Below are positions 7,618 through 17,182 of a DNA stretch of 64,000 nucleotides, one piece after another. The notes under the pieces were generated by a model. It had not been told where the DNA came from and did no database searches. It saw nothing but the letters and a program-made list of their open reading frames with translations. Within the stretch, counting starts at the first letter, position 1, and the number at the start of each line of letters is the position of its first letter. Source of the DNA: Bradyrhizobium amphicarpaeae (lineage in GTDB: Bacteria > Pseudomonadota > Alphaproteobacteria > Rhizobiales > Xanthobacteraceae). Location of the stretch: positions 5,486,001 through 5,550,000 of the forward strand of contig NZ_CP029426.2 of the NCBI RefSeq assembly GCF_002266435.3. Direction: 5' to 3'. The position numbers were made by a program, and so were the translations under genes.

Positions 7618-8577
7618 TTACGCGGGCGGTGCCGACGGCACGCCGGCAAGGAACGCGTCGTAAGCCGCAATGAATTCGGCTTTGGCTTCGAAGTGCGGCA
7701 TCGCACCGGTCGAGAACACGCGAATCGTCCAGTTAGCGCGGCCCTCGACTTGCGTCTTGTTGGCGTAGTCGACGAAGTCACCCCGCACGCCATGGCTCAT
7801 CCAGACCGGCAGGGTCAGTGAATTATAGATCTTTGGAATGTCCTTGCTGAACAGGAATCCGGACACGAAATAATACGGAGCGTGCTGAGCTCCGGGTTGG
7901 TGGGTGGTGAGATAGTCGTACTCCAGCAAGCCCTCGTCGATATCGGTCGAGCCCCAGGTCTTGTTCAGGAAATAGCGGATGATGCGACGGCTGGTCAGCA
8001 GCCGGAAGAAGCCTTCGCTCCACACGGGAAACTCGAAGAATCCATGCAGCCACGGTTTGCCGCGGGTGCCCTCGCGTACGCTGGTGCCCTTGTCACGGGA
8101 CGTGAAACCGGTCGGACTGACGAGCGCCAGAGAGCGGAATGCCAGCGGCGATTCGGAGACAGCGCGCGCAAGGAATTCCGACGACAGCGACACCGCCAGT
8201 GCGTCGATGGGGCCGCGGCCGAAATCGCTCTGAATTTCGCGGACCGCGATCAAAATCGCATCGGTCATCATGCGCACGGTGTATTCGCGCTTTCCGCGCT
8301 CGGAATGGCCGAACCCCGGAAGCTCGAGCGCGTAAACGGTCCGGCTCCGGCGGTAATGCTCGTAAAGTGGCTTGACCTCGTAAGCCGAAGCGGCGGCATT
8401 GATGCTGTGGACCAGCAACAGCGGCGGAATTTTGCCGGGAGCGTCGGGACCGGCCGAATAATAGGTCAACCTCCCGACGGGACTACCGATCTCGTGACGC
8501 TGGCCGGAGACCGGCGCAGGCAATTCCTCTGCGCCACGCAACGCCGCGCGATTGATCGCCGGGCCGGCCGCGCTCAT
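7618..8577 (-). CDS. Alpha/beta hydrolase with altered nucleophile elbow, upstream of bchO
   Basis: The 319-residue protein has an alpha/beta-hydrolase fold: [20 protein letters not shown] near residues 52-71, [11 protein letters not shown], a candidate Asp in [13 protein letters not shown], and His in [11 protein letters not shown]. The expected G-x-S-x-G elbow reads A-V-S-L-S-S, so both flanking glycines are replaced; the central Ser is retained. It is first in a probable two-gene operon with bchO (9 bp gap) and divergent from hemE. Function is unknown. Possible roles are a pigment-pathway accessory like BchO or a degenerate esterase. The family assignment is sound, the role is inference. 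Confidence 0.8.
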   Translation of the reverse strand: MSAAGPAINRAALRGAEELPAPVSGQRHEIGSPVGRLTYYSAGPDAPGKIPPLLLVHSINAAASAYEVKPLYEHYRRSRTVYALELPGFGHSERGKREYTVRMMTDAILIAVREIQSDFGRGPIDALAVSLSSEFLARAVSESPLAFRSLALVSPTGFTSRDKGTSVREGTRGKPWLHGFFEFPVWSEGFFRLLTSRRIIRYFLNKTWGSTDIDEGLLEYDYLTTHQPGAQHAPYYFVSGFLFSKDIPKIYNSLTLPVWMSHGVRGDFVDYANKTQVEGRANWTIRVFSTGAMPHFEAKAEFIAAYDAFLAGVPSAPPA

Positions 8578-8646
8578 CGCAGGTCTCCTTCTTCAAGGCA
8601 GATCGCATCTCGCCGTGGTCAAGACCGTAACAGCAGTGTATCAGAA
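8578..8646. promoter_or_regulatory. Divergent promoter region between the hydrolase-bchO operon and hemE
   Basis: A 69-bp spacer between divergent starts. It contains TGT-N10-ACA starting at 8637, which has the wrong spacing for PpsR, and a short dyad GACAA-N6-TTGTC at 8649-8664 that overlaps the annotated hemE start. No perfect TGT-N12-ACA site is present. Confidence 0.4.
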
Positions 8647-9738
8647 ATGACAATCATAGTTGTCGACCAGCATCGGAAACGCCGCTTGACACAGTCTTTC
8701 CCCGTCAACCCCTTTTTAGAAGTGCTCTCCGGCCGCCGCCAGCCGGTTCCGCCGCTCTGGATGATGCGACAGGCTGGCCGTTACTTGCCCGAATATCGCG
8801 ACGTGCGCGCCAGGGCCGGCGGCTTTCTCGATCTCTGCTTCACACCTGATCTCGCCGCCGAAGTGACGCTGCAGCCGATCCGCCGCTTCAACTTCGATGC
8901 GGCGATCATCTTCTCGGATATTCTCGTTGTGCCCTATGCACTCGGGCGTGATGTCAGGTTCGAGGTCGGCGAAGGACCGCGGCTCGATCCCTTGGACACG
9001 CCGGACAAGGTCGGCACACTTTCCTCGACCGGGGATCTCACCAAGCTCGAGCCGGTGTTCGAAGCGCTGCGCCGCGTCCGCCGCGAGCTCGATCCGAAGA
9101 TCGCGCTTATCGGATTTTGCGGCGCACCGTGGACGGTTGCGACCTACATGGTCGCGGGACACGGCACGCCGGATCAGGCGCCGGCACGGATGATGGCCTA
9201 TCGCCATCCCGAAGCATTTGCGCAGATTATCGACACGATCGTCGAGAACTCGATTCACTACCTGCTGGGGCAACTCGCCGCCGGCGCTGACGTGCTGCAG
9301 ATCTTCGACACCTGGGCTGGAGTGCTCCCGCCGCGCGAATTCCGGCGCTGGTCGGTCGAACCGACCAGGCGCATCGTCGAAGGCGTCCGCAGGCAGGTCC
9401 CGGGCGCAAAGATCATCGGCTTTCCACGCGGCGCTGGTGCGTCGCTGCCAGGATATGTCGAGGCAACCGGCGTCGATGCGGTCAGCATCGACTGGACGGC
9501 GGAACCGTCGCTGATCCGTGAAAAGGTTCAGAGCCGCGTTGCGGTGCAAGGCAATCTGGATCCGCTGGCTCTGATCGCCGGCGGGGACGCTCTGAATCGG
9601 GCGATCGATGACGTGCTTGCGAATTTCGCCGGTGGCCGGCTGATCTTCAATCTTGGCCACGGCATCCAGCCAGAGACCCCGATCGCACATGTCGAGCAGC
9701 TGGTGAAGCGGGTTCGGGCCTACAAGGGATCGATTTAG
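8647..9738 (+). CDS. hemE: Uroporphyrinogen decarboxylase HemE
   Basis: Decarboxylates uroporphyrinogen III to coproporphyrinogen III, feeding haem and bacteriochlorophyll. It carries the signature [20 protein letters not shown] near the N-terminus, then [31 protein letters not shown], and a C-terminal [20 protein letters not shown]. The ATG at 8647 gives 363 residues but has a poor ribosome site. A TTG at 8686, preceded by GGAAA, would give 350 residues, closer to family length, so the start is unsettled. The gene stands alone on the plus strand between bchO and bchD, and its stop overlaps the bchD stop by a few bases. Confidence 0.93.
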   Translation: MTIIVVDQHRKRRLTQSFPVNPFLEVLSGRRQPVPPLWMMRQAGRYLPEYRDVRARAGGFLDLCFTPDLAAEVTLQPIRRFNFDAAIIFSDILVVPYALGRDVRFEVGEGPRLDPLDTPDKVGTLSSTGDLTKLEPVFEALRRVRRELDPKIALIGFCGAPWTVATYMVAGHGTPDQAPARMMAYRHPEAFAQIIDTIVENSIHYLLGQLAAGADVLQIFDTWAGVLPPREFRRWSVEPTRRIVEGVRRQVPGAKIIGFPRGAGASLPGYVEATGVDAVSIDWTAEPSLIREKVQSRVAVQGNLDPLALIAGGDALNRAIDDVLANFAGGRLIFNLGHGIQPETPIAHVEQLVKRVRAYKGSI

Positions 9739-11492
9739 CCGACGCTGGCGAGCACTGCTTTTGACAAAGTCGCGGCGTCCGCGTGCGGCAGCGGCAGATA
9801 GCGTGCGCCCATCTCCTTGGCGATGGCTTCACCTGAGATGCCCGGACGCGGCGACGTATCGACCAGGACAACGTCGACACCGGCGCCGCGCAATTGCCGC
9901 GCTGCGCTCCTCGCGTCGTCCTCGGCACGCAGACGCCCCTGCCCGCCATCGCGTGCGATGTTGGCACGGCCGTCGGTCAGGACGATCACGGTCGGCGTCT
10001 GTCCCTTGCGGCGGACCGAATCCGCCAACACGAAAGCCGCATCGAGCCCCGCGGCCAGCGGCGTACCGCCGCCGCCCGGCAGTCCTGCAAGACCACGTTT
10101 AGCGCGCGCCAACGAACGGGTCGGCGGCAGCAGCAACTCCGCGACACTGCCGCGAAACGAAATCAGCGCGACCTGGTCTCGCCGGATGTAGCAATCCGCC
10201 AGAAGCAACTCGACCGCACCCTTGGCCTCCGCCAGTCGATGCAATGCTGCGGAGCCGGACGCATCGACAAGGAAAATCGTGACCGTCTCCGTGCGCTGCC
10301 TGAACCGCGAGATGCGGAAGTCATCCTTGCGGACCAAAATGCGGGGTCGCGATCCCTCGCCCACCCCGGTCGCCTCGCGGCGCCGCAGAGGTTGCCATGG
10401 CGCCGCCGCGCGCAAGGTTTCGATCAGGTTGAGCTTGGCACCGGCGCGCAATTCGCCGCGCAGCACACCGGCCGGCCGCCCGCGCTTGCTGGATTTCTGC
10501 AATGCGCCGGCCTTGCCGGAGGAACGAGGGCGCGATCGTCCCACAGATCCCGTCCGAAGGGCTGCCAGCACATCCGGCGGGATTGCTGCCCGGGCTGCGG
10601 CCAGAATGACTTCGTCGAGCGCGCGATCGATGTCGGGGGTTTGATCTTCGCCACCGGACACATCAGCTTCATCTTCAGTTGACGGTGGTGGCTGCTCGGG
10701 TTGGGCTGCCTCATCTGCTGGCGGAAACACCAGCGCACGCGGGGCCAGCACCAACCGCGCGGCCAAAGCGAGGTCTTCCTGTTCAATTCTGGAATGACCT
10801 GCAAGCGCGGCGCCGGCGCAGGCGATCCGCAGCGCCAGCAATGGCGCACGCAACGATGTGATCCCAAGTGCCGTGGCCGCCGTACAGAGGGCCTCGATCT
10901 GGGCAGCGTCGGCCTTGAGGGACGGCAGCCTCGCGCGTGCGGCCGCAATTTCCCCGACATCAAGCGCGAATTCCTCGGCGTCACGGACGCCGATCGCGTT
11001 GAGATCGAGGTGGAGCGCCAGACGATCGCGCAGAGACGCCGACGCGAATTCATCGTCAGCACCTTCGTCGAGGGCGATGACGCCGAAACGCGCAGGCATC
11101 CGAAGCGACAGGCCGTCGCGCTCGACGATGGTCTCCCCGGCGTCCATCGCGGCTGTGACATGGGCGGTCGTTGCTGCGGACAGCCGCTCCGCCATCGCCA
11201 GAATGAGGACACCGCCATCAGCCTCCGCGAGCAGACCGCGTTCCGCAACCGGCCTGCCCGCCAGTAGCGTCGCGTTGAGATCGAGGCCACCGAGCAGACG
11301 GCCATCGGCGATGTTGAGCGGCAGATGCTTCACGTTGGAGGATGGCGGCAACGCCGTACGGAGCATGGCCAGCCAACGATCCCGCACCGGTCCGGCGCGT
11401 GATCTCAACAACACGCCACCGGTCCCCGACGGGTCCGCGGCGAATAATCGTGCCGCCGTCACCGCATCGGACCAGACGGCGGCGCCGGTCAT
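9735..11492 (-). CDS. bchD: Magnesium chelatase subunit D (BchD)
   Basis: The 585-residue platform subunit of Mg-chelatase, which inserts Mg2+ into protoporphyrin IX with BchI and BchH. The N-terminal half resembles an AAA+ domain lacking an intact Walker A. A Pro/Glu/Asp-rich linker of about 30 residues follows near 260-290 ([20 protein letters not shown]). The C-terminal von Willebrand A/integrin-I domain has a MIDAS motif in [20 protein letters not shown] and later [12 protein letters not shown]. The start at 11492 overlaps the bchI stop by ATGA, so the two are translationally coupled. The gene is convergent with hemE. Confidence 0.95.
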   Translation of the reverse strand: MTGAAVWSDAVTAARLFAADPSGTGGVLLRSRAGPVRDRWLAMLRTALPPSSNVKHLPLNIADGRLLGGLDLNATLLAGRPVAERGLLAEADGGVLILAMAERLSAATTAHVTAAMDAGETIVERDGLSLRMPARFGVIALDEGADDEFASASLRDRLALHLDLNAIGVRDAEEFALDVGEIAAARARLPSLKADAAQIEALCTAATALGITSLRAPLLALRIACAGAALAGHSRIEQEDLALAARLVLAPRALVFPPADEAAQPEQPPPSTEDEADVSGGEDQTPDIDRALDEVILAAARAAIPPDVLAALRTGSVGRSRPRSSGKAGALQKSSKRGRPAGVLRGELRAGAKLNLIETLRAAAPWQPLRRREATGVGEGSRPRILVRKDDFRISRFRQRTETVTIFLVDASGSAALHRLAEAKGAVELLLADCYIRRDQVALISFRGSVAELLLPPTRSLARAKRGLAGLPGGGGTPLAAGLDAAFVLADSVRRKGQTPTVIVLTDGRANIARDGGQGRLRAEDDARSAARQLRGAGVDVVLVDTSPRPGISGEAIAKEMGARYLPLPHADAATLSKAVLASVG

Positions 11493-12511
11493 CCCAGCAC
11501 CTCCGACAATGCCCGGTCGACTCGTACCGAGGAGCCCGCATCATCGAGCGGATTGCGCCGCAAGCGATGACGCAAGGCCGAAGGCGCGATCCGGCGCAGA
11601 TGATCGTCGGTCACGGTCTTTGCGCCTTCGAGTGCCGCGAGCGCCCGGGCCGCACGCATCAAGGTCAATTCGCCGCGCAAGCCGTCGGTACCGAGCGCCA
11701 TGCAGAGCTTGGCGGCGAGTTCGAGCGTCACATCCGGCACCGAGACGGACGATAGTTTCTCCCGCGCCCCGACGATCTTCTTGCGAAGCTTGGCCTCGTC
11801 CTTGGCCCACTTGGCGACGAAGGCTTCGCCATCGCTTTCGAAAGCGTCACGACGCCGCACCACTTCGATCCGGTCGGCGAGATTGTCGGGGGTCTTCACC
11901 TCCACCGACATGCCGAAGCGATCCAGCAATTGCGGGCGCAACTCGCCTTCCTCGGGATTTCCCGTGCCGACCAGCACGAACCGCGCCGGATGGCGTATGC
12001 TCAGGCCTTCGCGCTCCACGACATTTTCGCCGGACGCGGCAACATCGAGCAGGAGATCAACCAGATGATCCTCCAGCAGATTGGCTTCGTCGATGTACAG
12101 GAATCCGCGATGAGCGCGGGCCAGCAATCCCGGCTCGAACGCCTTCTCCCCGCGCGCCAGTGCGCGTTCCAGATCGAGCGCCCCGACAACGCGATCCTCG
12201 GTTGCGCCGAGCGGCAGATCGACGACCGGAACAGGCACTTGCGCGGATTTCAGCCCGCCTTTGGTTGCGCGAACCCGGCAATCCTCGCAAAACTCCGCCG
12301 GCCGATCCGGATCGCAATTATAGCGGCAGGCGGCAACGACCTTCATCTTCGGCAGCAACGACGCAAGCGCGCGGACCGCCGTGGACTTTCCGGAGCCGCG
12401 ATCGCCGAAGGCCAGCACGCCGCCGACCTTGGGATCGACCGCGGCAATCAGCAGCGCGAGCTTCATCTCGTCCTGGCCGACAATCGCGGAGAATGGAAAC
12501 GCTGTTGCCAT
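11489..12511 (-). CDS. bchI: Magnesium chelatase ATPase subunit I (BchI)
   Basis: AAA+ ATPase ring subunit that powers Mg2+ insertion. The 340-residue protein has FPFSAIVGQDEMKLALLIAA at the N-terminus, Walker A in FGDRGSGKSTAVRAL at about residues 38-52, the BchI/ChlI-specific Cys-bearing insert near 60-85, and Walker B in GFLYIDEANLLEDHLVDLLL. It is preceded by the hemC-like gene (9 bp) and overlaps bchD, making hemC-bchI-bchD one minus-strand operon. I find no TGT-N12-ACA site upstream of that operon. Confidence 0.96.
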   Translation of the reverse strand: MATAFPFSAIVGQDEMKLALLIAAVDPKVGGVLAFGDRGSGKSTAVRALASLLPKMKVVAACRYNCDPDRPAEFCEDCRVRATKGGLKSAQVPVPVVDLPLGATEDRVVGALDLERALARGEKAFEPGLLARAHRGFLYIDEANLLEDHLVDLLLDVAASGENVVEREGLSIRHPARFVLVGTGNPEEGELRPQLLDRFGMSVEVKTPDNLADRIEVVRRRDAFESDGEAFVAKWAKDEAKLRKKIVGAREKLSSVSVPDVTLELAAKLCMALGTDGLRGELTLMRAARALAALEGAKTVTDDHLRRIAPSALRHRLRRNPLDDAGSSVRVDRALSEVLG

Positions 12512-12520
12512 GCTATCCTT

Positions 12521-13495
12521 TCATGGCCGCGGCCGCGTACGTGCAATTATATCGGCCGCCCCCTTGTGAAGCAGTTCCAGCCCGACCGCGCGACCGAGTT
12601 CGCGCGGACGGTTTGCGGCTCCCGTACGGGTCACCTCGACAAACTCCCCTACACCCGCTTCATCCAGCACCGAAGCCGTGAGCGTCATCTGCGAACCATC
12701 GATCGTCGAATATCCCGCGATCGGCGAATTGCAGTGACCGTTGAGGATCCACAAAACCTCTCGTTCCGCGTCGCAACTCAGATGTGCCGCGGCATCGTCG
12801 ATCAGCGCGAGATATTTCCGCGTCCGCCAATCGTTGACCGCGCACTCGACCGCGACGATACCCTGCCCCACCGCGGGCAACATCTGCGAAGGCGCAAGCT
12901 CGCAAGCAATGCGATGGCCGAGACCGATCCGTTCGAGCCCGGACCGGGCCATGATCAAAGCGTCCGCCGGCCCCGCCTCGCCGCCACCGGGCAGGCGTTG
13001 CATGGCCCGATTGTCCAGCTTGCGAACTCTGGTATCGGCCGCGCCGCGAAAGTGTATCACCTCGATATCAGGGAACAGCCGCCTTGCATAGGCGGCGCGC
13101 CGCACCGCGTTGGTGCCGATCCGGTAACCCTTGCCGCGCGAGCGCCTGAGGTCCTCGAGAGAGAGGCCGGCACGCAGCACCAGCGCATCGGTCGGCGGAT
13201 CGCGCGGCAGCGTCGCGGCGATCACGAGCCCGGGCGTATCCTCATTGCCGGGCATGTCCTTGAGCGAATGCATCGCGGCATGAAGCCGGCCCGATGTGAC
13301 CGCGGCTCGGATGTCAGCGACGAACGCACCGCCCTTGCCGCCATGGACCAGCAGCTTGCTGGTCTGATCGCTATCGCCCGAGGTCTCGAACCTGACGACC
13401 TCGACGCCCAATTCGGGCGCGGCACCGGACAGGCGCTGCGCAATATCCTCGGTCTGGGCCAATGCCATGACGCTCTTGCGCGTACCTATCCGCAT
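12521..13495 (-). CDS. hemC: Hydroxymethylbilane synthase (porphobilinogen deaminase), divergent copy
   Basis: Polymerises four porphobilinogens to hydroxymethylbilane. The 324-residue reading starts MRIGTRKSVMALAQTEDIAQ. The catalytic Asp is present in AAMHSLKDMP (D80), and the dipyrromethane-cofactor Cys candidate is in LNGHCNSPIAGYS. Several usually strict blocks are altered: IGTR-K-S for IGTR-G-S, FRGAADTRVRKLD for RGNVDTRLRKLD, and GQGIVAVE for GQGALGIE. GTG codons at 13505-13513 with GGGAG ahead are alternative starts. It opens the hemC-bchI-bchD operon, which suggests a pigment-dedicated paralogue of the housekeeping hemC. Confidence 0.85.
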   Translation of the reverse strand: MRIGTRKSVMALAQTEDIAQRLSGAAPELGVEVVRFETSGDSDQTSKLLVHGGKGGAFVADIRAAVTSGRLHAAMHSLKDMPGNEDTPGLVIAATLPRDPPTDALVLRAGLSLEDLRRSRGKGYRIGTNAVRRAAYARRLFPDIEVIHFRGAADTRVRKLDNRAMQRLPGGGEAGPADALIMARSGLERIGLGHRIACELAPSQMLPAVGQGIVAVECAVNDWRTRKYLALIDDAAAHLSCDAEREVLWILNGHCNSPIAGYSTIDGSQMTLTASVLDEAGVGEFVEVTRTGAANRPRELGRAVGLELLHKGAADIIARTRPRP

Positions 13496-13790
13496 CGAGA
13501 CTGCCACCACCACGCTCCCATCCCAACCGCGCGACGCTCCGCGGCGGCGGGCAGAGATTAAGGCCAGCCGTTGCCGGAATGCAAACCAGGGCGGCTTGCG
13601 GTGCACACGCTGACTTCAAGACACAACGCCGCAGTGAATATACGAGCCAATCATCCGGCGTTTCACACCTCGCCAGATTTATTTTGCTGGCGCGCACCGG
13701 ACTTCTTCCGGCTTCTGCTTGGCGCGACGGAGTGCTACTCGTATCGCACCGCCCCTTGGAAGCAACTGGCCACCGGAGATCGAGATCGCG
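13496..13790. other. Divergent intergenic region, hemC/DUF3422; end of the photosynthesis block
   Basis: About 295 bp between divergent genes, with modestly lower GC around 13630-13680. It must hold the hemC-bchI-bchD promoter and that of the DUF3422 operon. I see no PpsR consensus, no repeat, and no convincing small gene. Confidence 0.5.
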
Positions 13791-15110
13791 ATGAGCGCGG
13801 ATGTCCTGATAGGTGACGGCGACGCGGTGCGGCTGACGCCTCATGCGTTGCGCTCAGCCGTGCTCGGCGAGGTTCATGCTCGCCCCTTCACCCCTATTGC
13901 GGTGCCATCGCGCGTCGTGCATTTTGCCTTCGACACGTCGGGGCCGCGCGCACAGGTCGACCGCGCCAACCTCACCGCATTCTGCACGTCGCGCGGGCTG
14001 CAACCGCCATCGCCCGCCGAAAAGCATCATCGTGCCCCGTTCGGCACCACCGTGCTGCGATGGGAGCAGCACTCTGAATTCACCACCTACACCTGGGAAA
14101 TGCCGGCCGATCCTGCTGCCGCGCCGTTTCATCCGGATGCAGCGTCGCTGGCGCTACCGATGCGGCTGGTGCCGCAACCCGGCCCGCTGCTGGTGGCCGT
14201 CGACCTGCATCTTCTGGCGGAGGATCTGCCACGAACCGCGCCGGAACGGCTGTTCGACAACGCCAGTCTGGCGGTCGCCGAGAACTCGGACGGCGCCGCG
14301 CTCTACGCCACAGACTTCCAGCCCGGCCCTTCGGGCTTTGTCCGCATCCTCGTGGCCAACCGCAAGATGTCGCCCGAACGCGCCGGAGCGCTGGTCCAGC
14401 GGGTGATCGAACTCGAGACTTACCGCACGCTCGCCTTGCTCGGCCTGCCGGAAACACAACGGCTGTCGCCGTCGATCGCAGCCGCGGAACGTCGCCTCGT
14501 CGAAGTCACCGACCAGATGCGCCAAGCCGGTGACCTCGCCGCCAACCACAAGCTGCTCGACGAGCTGACCGCCCTGGCCGCCGAGGTCGAAGCCGGGGCG
14601 GCCGCGAGCGTGTTTCGCTTCGGCGCCAGCCGTGCCTATGAGGAGATCGTCGAGCAACGCTTGCAGACCATCGGCGAACGCAAGGTCGGGGGCCTCCCGA
14701 CGTGGTCGTCGTTTCTGGCACGCCGGATGAAGCCAGCGCTACGCACATGCGTCACCACCGAGGCGCGGCAATCCAGCCTTTCGCTGAAGCTCGCACGCGC
14801 CGCAAACCTGTTGCGCACTCGCGTCGATGTCGAGCTGGAGCAGCAGAATCAGGAGCTTTTGAAGTCGATGAATGCGCGTACGCGGCTGCAACTGCGGCTA
14901 CAGGCGACGGTGGAAGGCCTGTCGGTCGCGGCGATCACCTATTACGTGGTGAGCCTGTTCGGATACCTTGCGAAGGCCGCGCATGACAGCGGCACCCTTC
15001 ACGTCGAGCCCAGCGTCGCGACGGCTGCCTTCGTTCCGGTTGCCGGCTTTGCGATCTGGTGGACGGTGCGGAGCATTCGCAGGAAGCACATCGCCGGCGA
15101 GGATCGATGA
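13791..15110 (+). CDS. DUF3422 family membrane-anchored protein
   Basis: Proteobacterial DUF3422 protein of unknown function, 439 residues from ATG 13791. The N-terminal region contains LGEVHARPFTPIAVPSRVVH, the family hallmark (E-V-H-A-R-P). The middle is helical, with LQQRLQ-like coiled segments. The C-terminus has two closely spaced hydrophobic spans (ITYYVVSLFGYLAKA and FVPVAGFAIWWTVRSI), anchoring the protein with the bulk on one side of the membrane. An in-frame upstream start at 13719 would add 24 residues with no family support. It overlaps the next gene by ATGA, so both probably act together. Confidence 0.85.
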   Translation: MSADVLIGDGDAVRLTPHALRSAVLGEVHARPFTPIAVPSRVVHFAFDTSGPRAQVDRANLTAFCTSRGLQPPSPAEKHHRAPFGTTVLRWEQHSEFTTYTWEMPADPAAAPFHPDAASLALPMRLVPQPGPLLVAVDLHLLAEDLPRTAPERLFDNASLAVAENSDGAALYATDFQPGPSGFVRILVANRKMSPERAGALVQRVIELETYRTLALLGLPETQRLSPSIAAAERRLVEVTDQMRQAGDLAANHKLLDELTALAAEVEAGAAASVFRFGASRAYEEIVEQRLQTIGERKVGGLPTWSSFLARRMKPALRTCVTTEARQSSLSLKLARAANLLRTRVDVELEQQNQELLKSMNARTRLQLRLQATVEGLSVAAITYYVVSLFGYLAKAAHDSGTLHVEPSVATAAFVPVAGFAIWWTVRSIRRKHIAGEDR

Positions 15111-16621
15111 GGTTCCTCGTCGGATTGCTCGCGACCGCGGCGATCCTGATCGGGCTGTTTGAACTGCATGAAGGATGCCGGGAGCTGGACGTCACGCAGG
15201 CCGTCGTCGGCGAAACGCCGGTGACGATCTTCAGGCGGCAATCCGCCCCGCCCGCGCCGGTCGTCGTGATCGCGCACGGCTTTGCCGGTTCGCAGCAGCT
15301 GATGCAGCCGTTCGCCGAAACGCTTGCGCGCAACGGGTATATCGCCGTGACCTTTGATTTCCTTGGCCATGGCCGCAACCCGGTCCCGATGCATGGCGAT
15401 ATCAACGAGGGCCTGACCATCACTGCCGCCCTGCTGAAGGAATTGACCGATGTCGCGGCGTCGGCACGCAAGCTGCCCGGGAGTGACGGCCGGCTCGCGA
15501 TGCTCGGACATTCGATGGCGTCCGACATCGTGGTGCGGTACGCGCAAGCGCATCCGGATGTCGAAGCGACCGTCGCGGTCTCGGTGTTTTCGCCCGTCGT
15601 GACACCTGCCAGCCCGCGCAATCTGCTGGTCATCGTCGGCGCATTGGAGCCTGCGATGCTCAGGAACGAAGGCCTCCGCATCGTCAATCTCACCGCAGGC
15701 GGCACGGCCAGCCCGGGCGAGACTTACGGGCATTTTTCCGACGGTACCGCCCGCAAGCTGGTGCTAGCGCGCGGCGTCGAACACATCGGCGTGCTCTACA
15801 GCCATGACAGCATGGTCGAAGCCGTGCGCTGGATGAATGCGGCCTTCGGCGACCGGCCGCAGGGGGAGGTCGACAGCCGCGGCCGCTGGCTGGCGCTGAT
15901 GTTTGCCGGCATCGTCGCAATGGCATGGCCGCTGTCCGCAATGTTGCCTGCGGTAAGCCCGAGTCCGGCCGGCGCAAGCCTGGGCTGGAAGGCGCTGATG
16001 ACGGCCGCGCTCCTGCCGGCGATCGCGACCCCGCTGTTGCTCTGGAAGATGCCGACTGACTTTCTGCCGATCCTGCTCGGCGATTATCTGACATTGCATT
16101 TTCTGCTCTACGGCGCTCTGACGACCACGTTCTTGGTCTACTTGCGCAAGCGTCAACCACCGACCGCGGCGACGACTTTCGCATGGACACGCGTCGCGAT
16201 CGCAGCAGCTGCAGTGTCCGCTTACAACATCCTGGCCTTCGGTCTTCCGATCGACGCCTATGTGTTCTCGTTCCTGCCAATCCCGGCGCGTCTGCCGCTG
16301 ATCGCCGCAATCGCCTGCGGGACGCTGCCCTACTTCATTGCCGACGAGTGGCTGACAAGCGGCATCGAGTCCCGGAGCGGCGCTTACGCACTCAGCAAAC
16401 TCTGTTTGCTGCTTTCGCTCGCGATGGCCGTGGCGCTCAATCCGATGAAGCTGTTCTTCCTCGTCATCATCGTGCCGGCGATCCTGTTGCTGTTCCTGGC
16501 CTTTGGACTGATCAGCCGCTGGAGCTATGCGGCGACCCGACATCCGCTGCCCGGTGCGCTCGCCAACGCTGCGGTATTCGCCTGGGCAATCGCCGTAACC
16601 TTTCCGATGATCGTGAGATGA
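15107..16621 (+). CDS. Alpha/beta hydrolase fused to a polytopic membrane domain
   Basis: The 504-residue protein starts with a signal anchor (MRFLVGLLATAAILIGLFEL). An alpha/beta hydrolase domain follows (VVVIAHGFAGSQQLMQPFAE, nucleophile elbow MLGHSMASDI, distal EHIGVLYSHDSMVEAV with a candidate catalytic His), to about residue 250. After residue 260 come about seven or eight hydrophobic segments. The elbow is G-H-S-M-A rather than G-x-S-x-G. It is coupled to the DUF3422 gene by a 4-bp overlap. A membrane-lipid or envelope-associated hydrolase is a reasonable guess; the substrate is unknown. Confidence 0.82.
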   Translation: MRFLVGLLATAAILIGLFELHEGCRELDVTQAVVGETPVTIFRRQSAPPAPVVVIAHGFAGSQQLMQPFAETLARNGYIAVTFDFLGHGRNPVPMHGDINEGLTITAALLKELTDVAASARKLPGSDGRLAMLGHSMASDIVVRYAQAHPDVEATVAVSVFSPVVTPASPRNLLVIVGALEPAMLRNEGLRIVNLTAGGTASPGETYGHFSDGTARKLVLARGVEHIGVLYSHDSMVEAVRWMNAAFGDRPQGEVDSRGRWLALMFAGIVAMAWPLSAMLPAVSPSPAGASLGWKALMTAALLPAIATPLLLWKMPTDFLPILLGDYLTLHFLLYGALTTTFLVYLRKRQPPTAATTFAWTRVAIAAAAVSAYNILAFGLPIDAYVFSFLPIPARLPLIAAIACGTLPYFIADEWLTSGIESRSGAYALSKLCLLLSLAMAVALNPMKLFFLVIIVPAILLLFLAFGLISRWSYAATRHPLPGALANAAVFAWAIAVTFPMIVR

Positions 16622-16659
16622 GCGCTGCCCGCACGATCTCCTGCTGGAGTTGACGAGAC

Positions 16660-17157
16660 ATGTGGAGACCCAAGCGCATCGAACCCTCAGCCGGACAGGA
16701 GTCCGTCTGGGATTATCCCCGTCCGCCGCGGCTCGAGAAAATCGGTGCGCGTCTGCGCGTCATTTTCAACGCACATACGATTGCCGATACGACGGCGGGT
16801 TATCGCATCCTCGAGACCAGTCATCCGCCGGTCTACTACATTCCGCCCGATGATATCGCGCGACACTATCTGCTGGACACGCCGGGCGGCTCGTGGTGCG
16901 AATTCAAGGGGCACGCAAAATATTGGTCGCTCGATGTCGATGGCCGAACGTCCGAGCGCGCGGCCTGGAGCTATCCTTCGCCATCGCCGGAATTTGCCGA
17001 TATCGCGGGTCATCTGGCTTTTTATGCCTCGCGCGTCGATGAGTGCTGGGTGGGTGACGAACGTGTGCAGCCTCAGGAAGGCGACTTCTACGGCGGCTGG
17101 ATCACCTCACGCATCGTGGGACCGTTCAAGGGTGGCGCAGGGACTCGCGCATGGTAG
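16660..17157 (+). CDS. DUF427 domain-containing protein
   Basis: 165-residue cytosolic protein of the DUF427 family. It begins MWRPKRIEPSAGQESVWDYP and carries the family core PRPPRLEKIGARLRVIFN, ETSHPPVYYIPPDDI, CEFKGHAKYWSLDVDG and AFYASRVDECWVGDERVQPQ, ending in GDFYGGWITSRIVGPFKG. DUF427 proteins are common in alphaproteobacteria and have no established biochemical role. A GGAG 11 bp before the ATG supports the start. It lies 38 bp after the hydrolase-membrane protein on the same strand. Confidence 0.9.
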   Translation: MWRPKRIEPSAGQESVWDYPRPPRLEKIGARLRVIFNAHTIADTTAGYRILETSHPPVYYIPPDDIARHYLLDTPGGSWCEFKGHAKYWSLDVDGRTSERAAWSYPSPSPEFADIAGHLAFYASRVDECWVGDERVQPQEGDFYGGWITSRIVGPFKGGAGTRAW

Positions 17158-17182
17158 AGCACGAGTCTCCTGCTGGTCATCC

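Noticed and set aside
7882..8646. N-terminal extension of hemE through the hydrolase region
   Set aside because: The extension is antisense to the alpha/beta hydrolase gene; HemE homology begins only after about 8690.
8637..8652. PpsR site before hemE/bchO operon
   Set aside because: The half-sites are spaced by 10, not 12, bases, so it does not fit the consensus.
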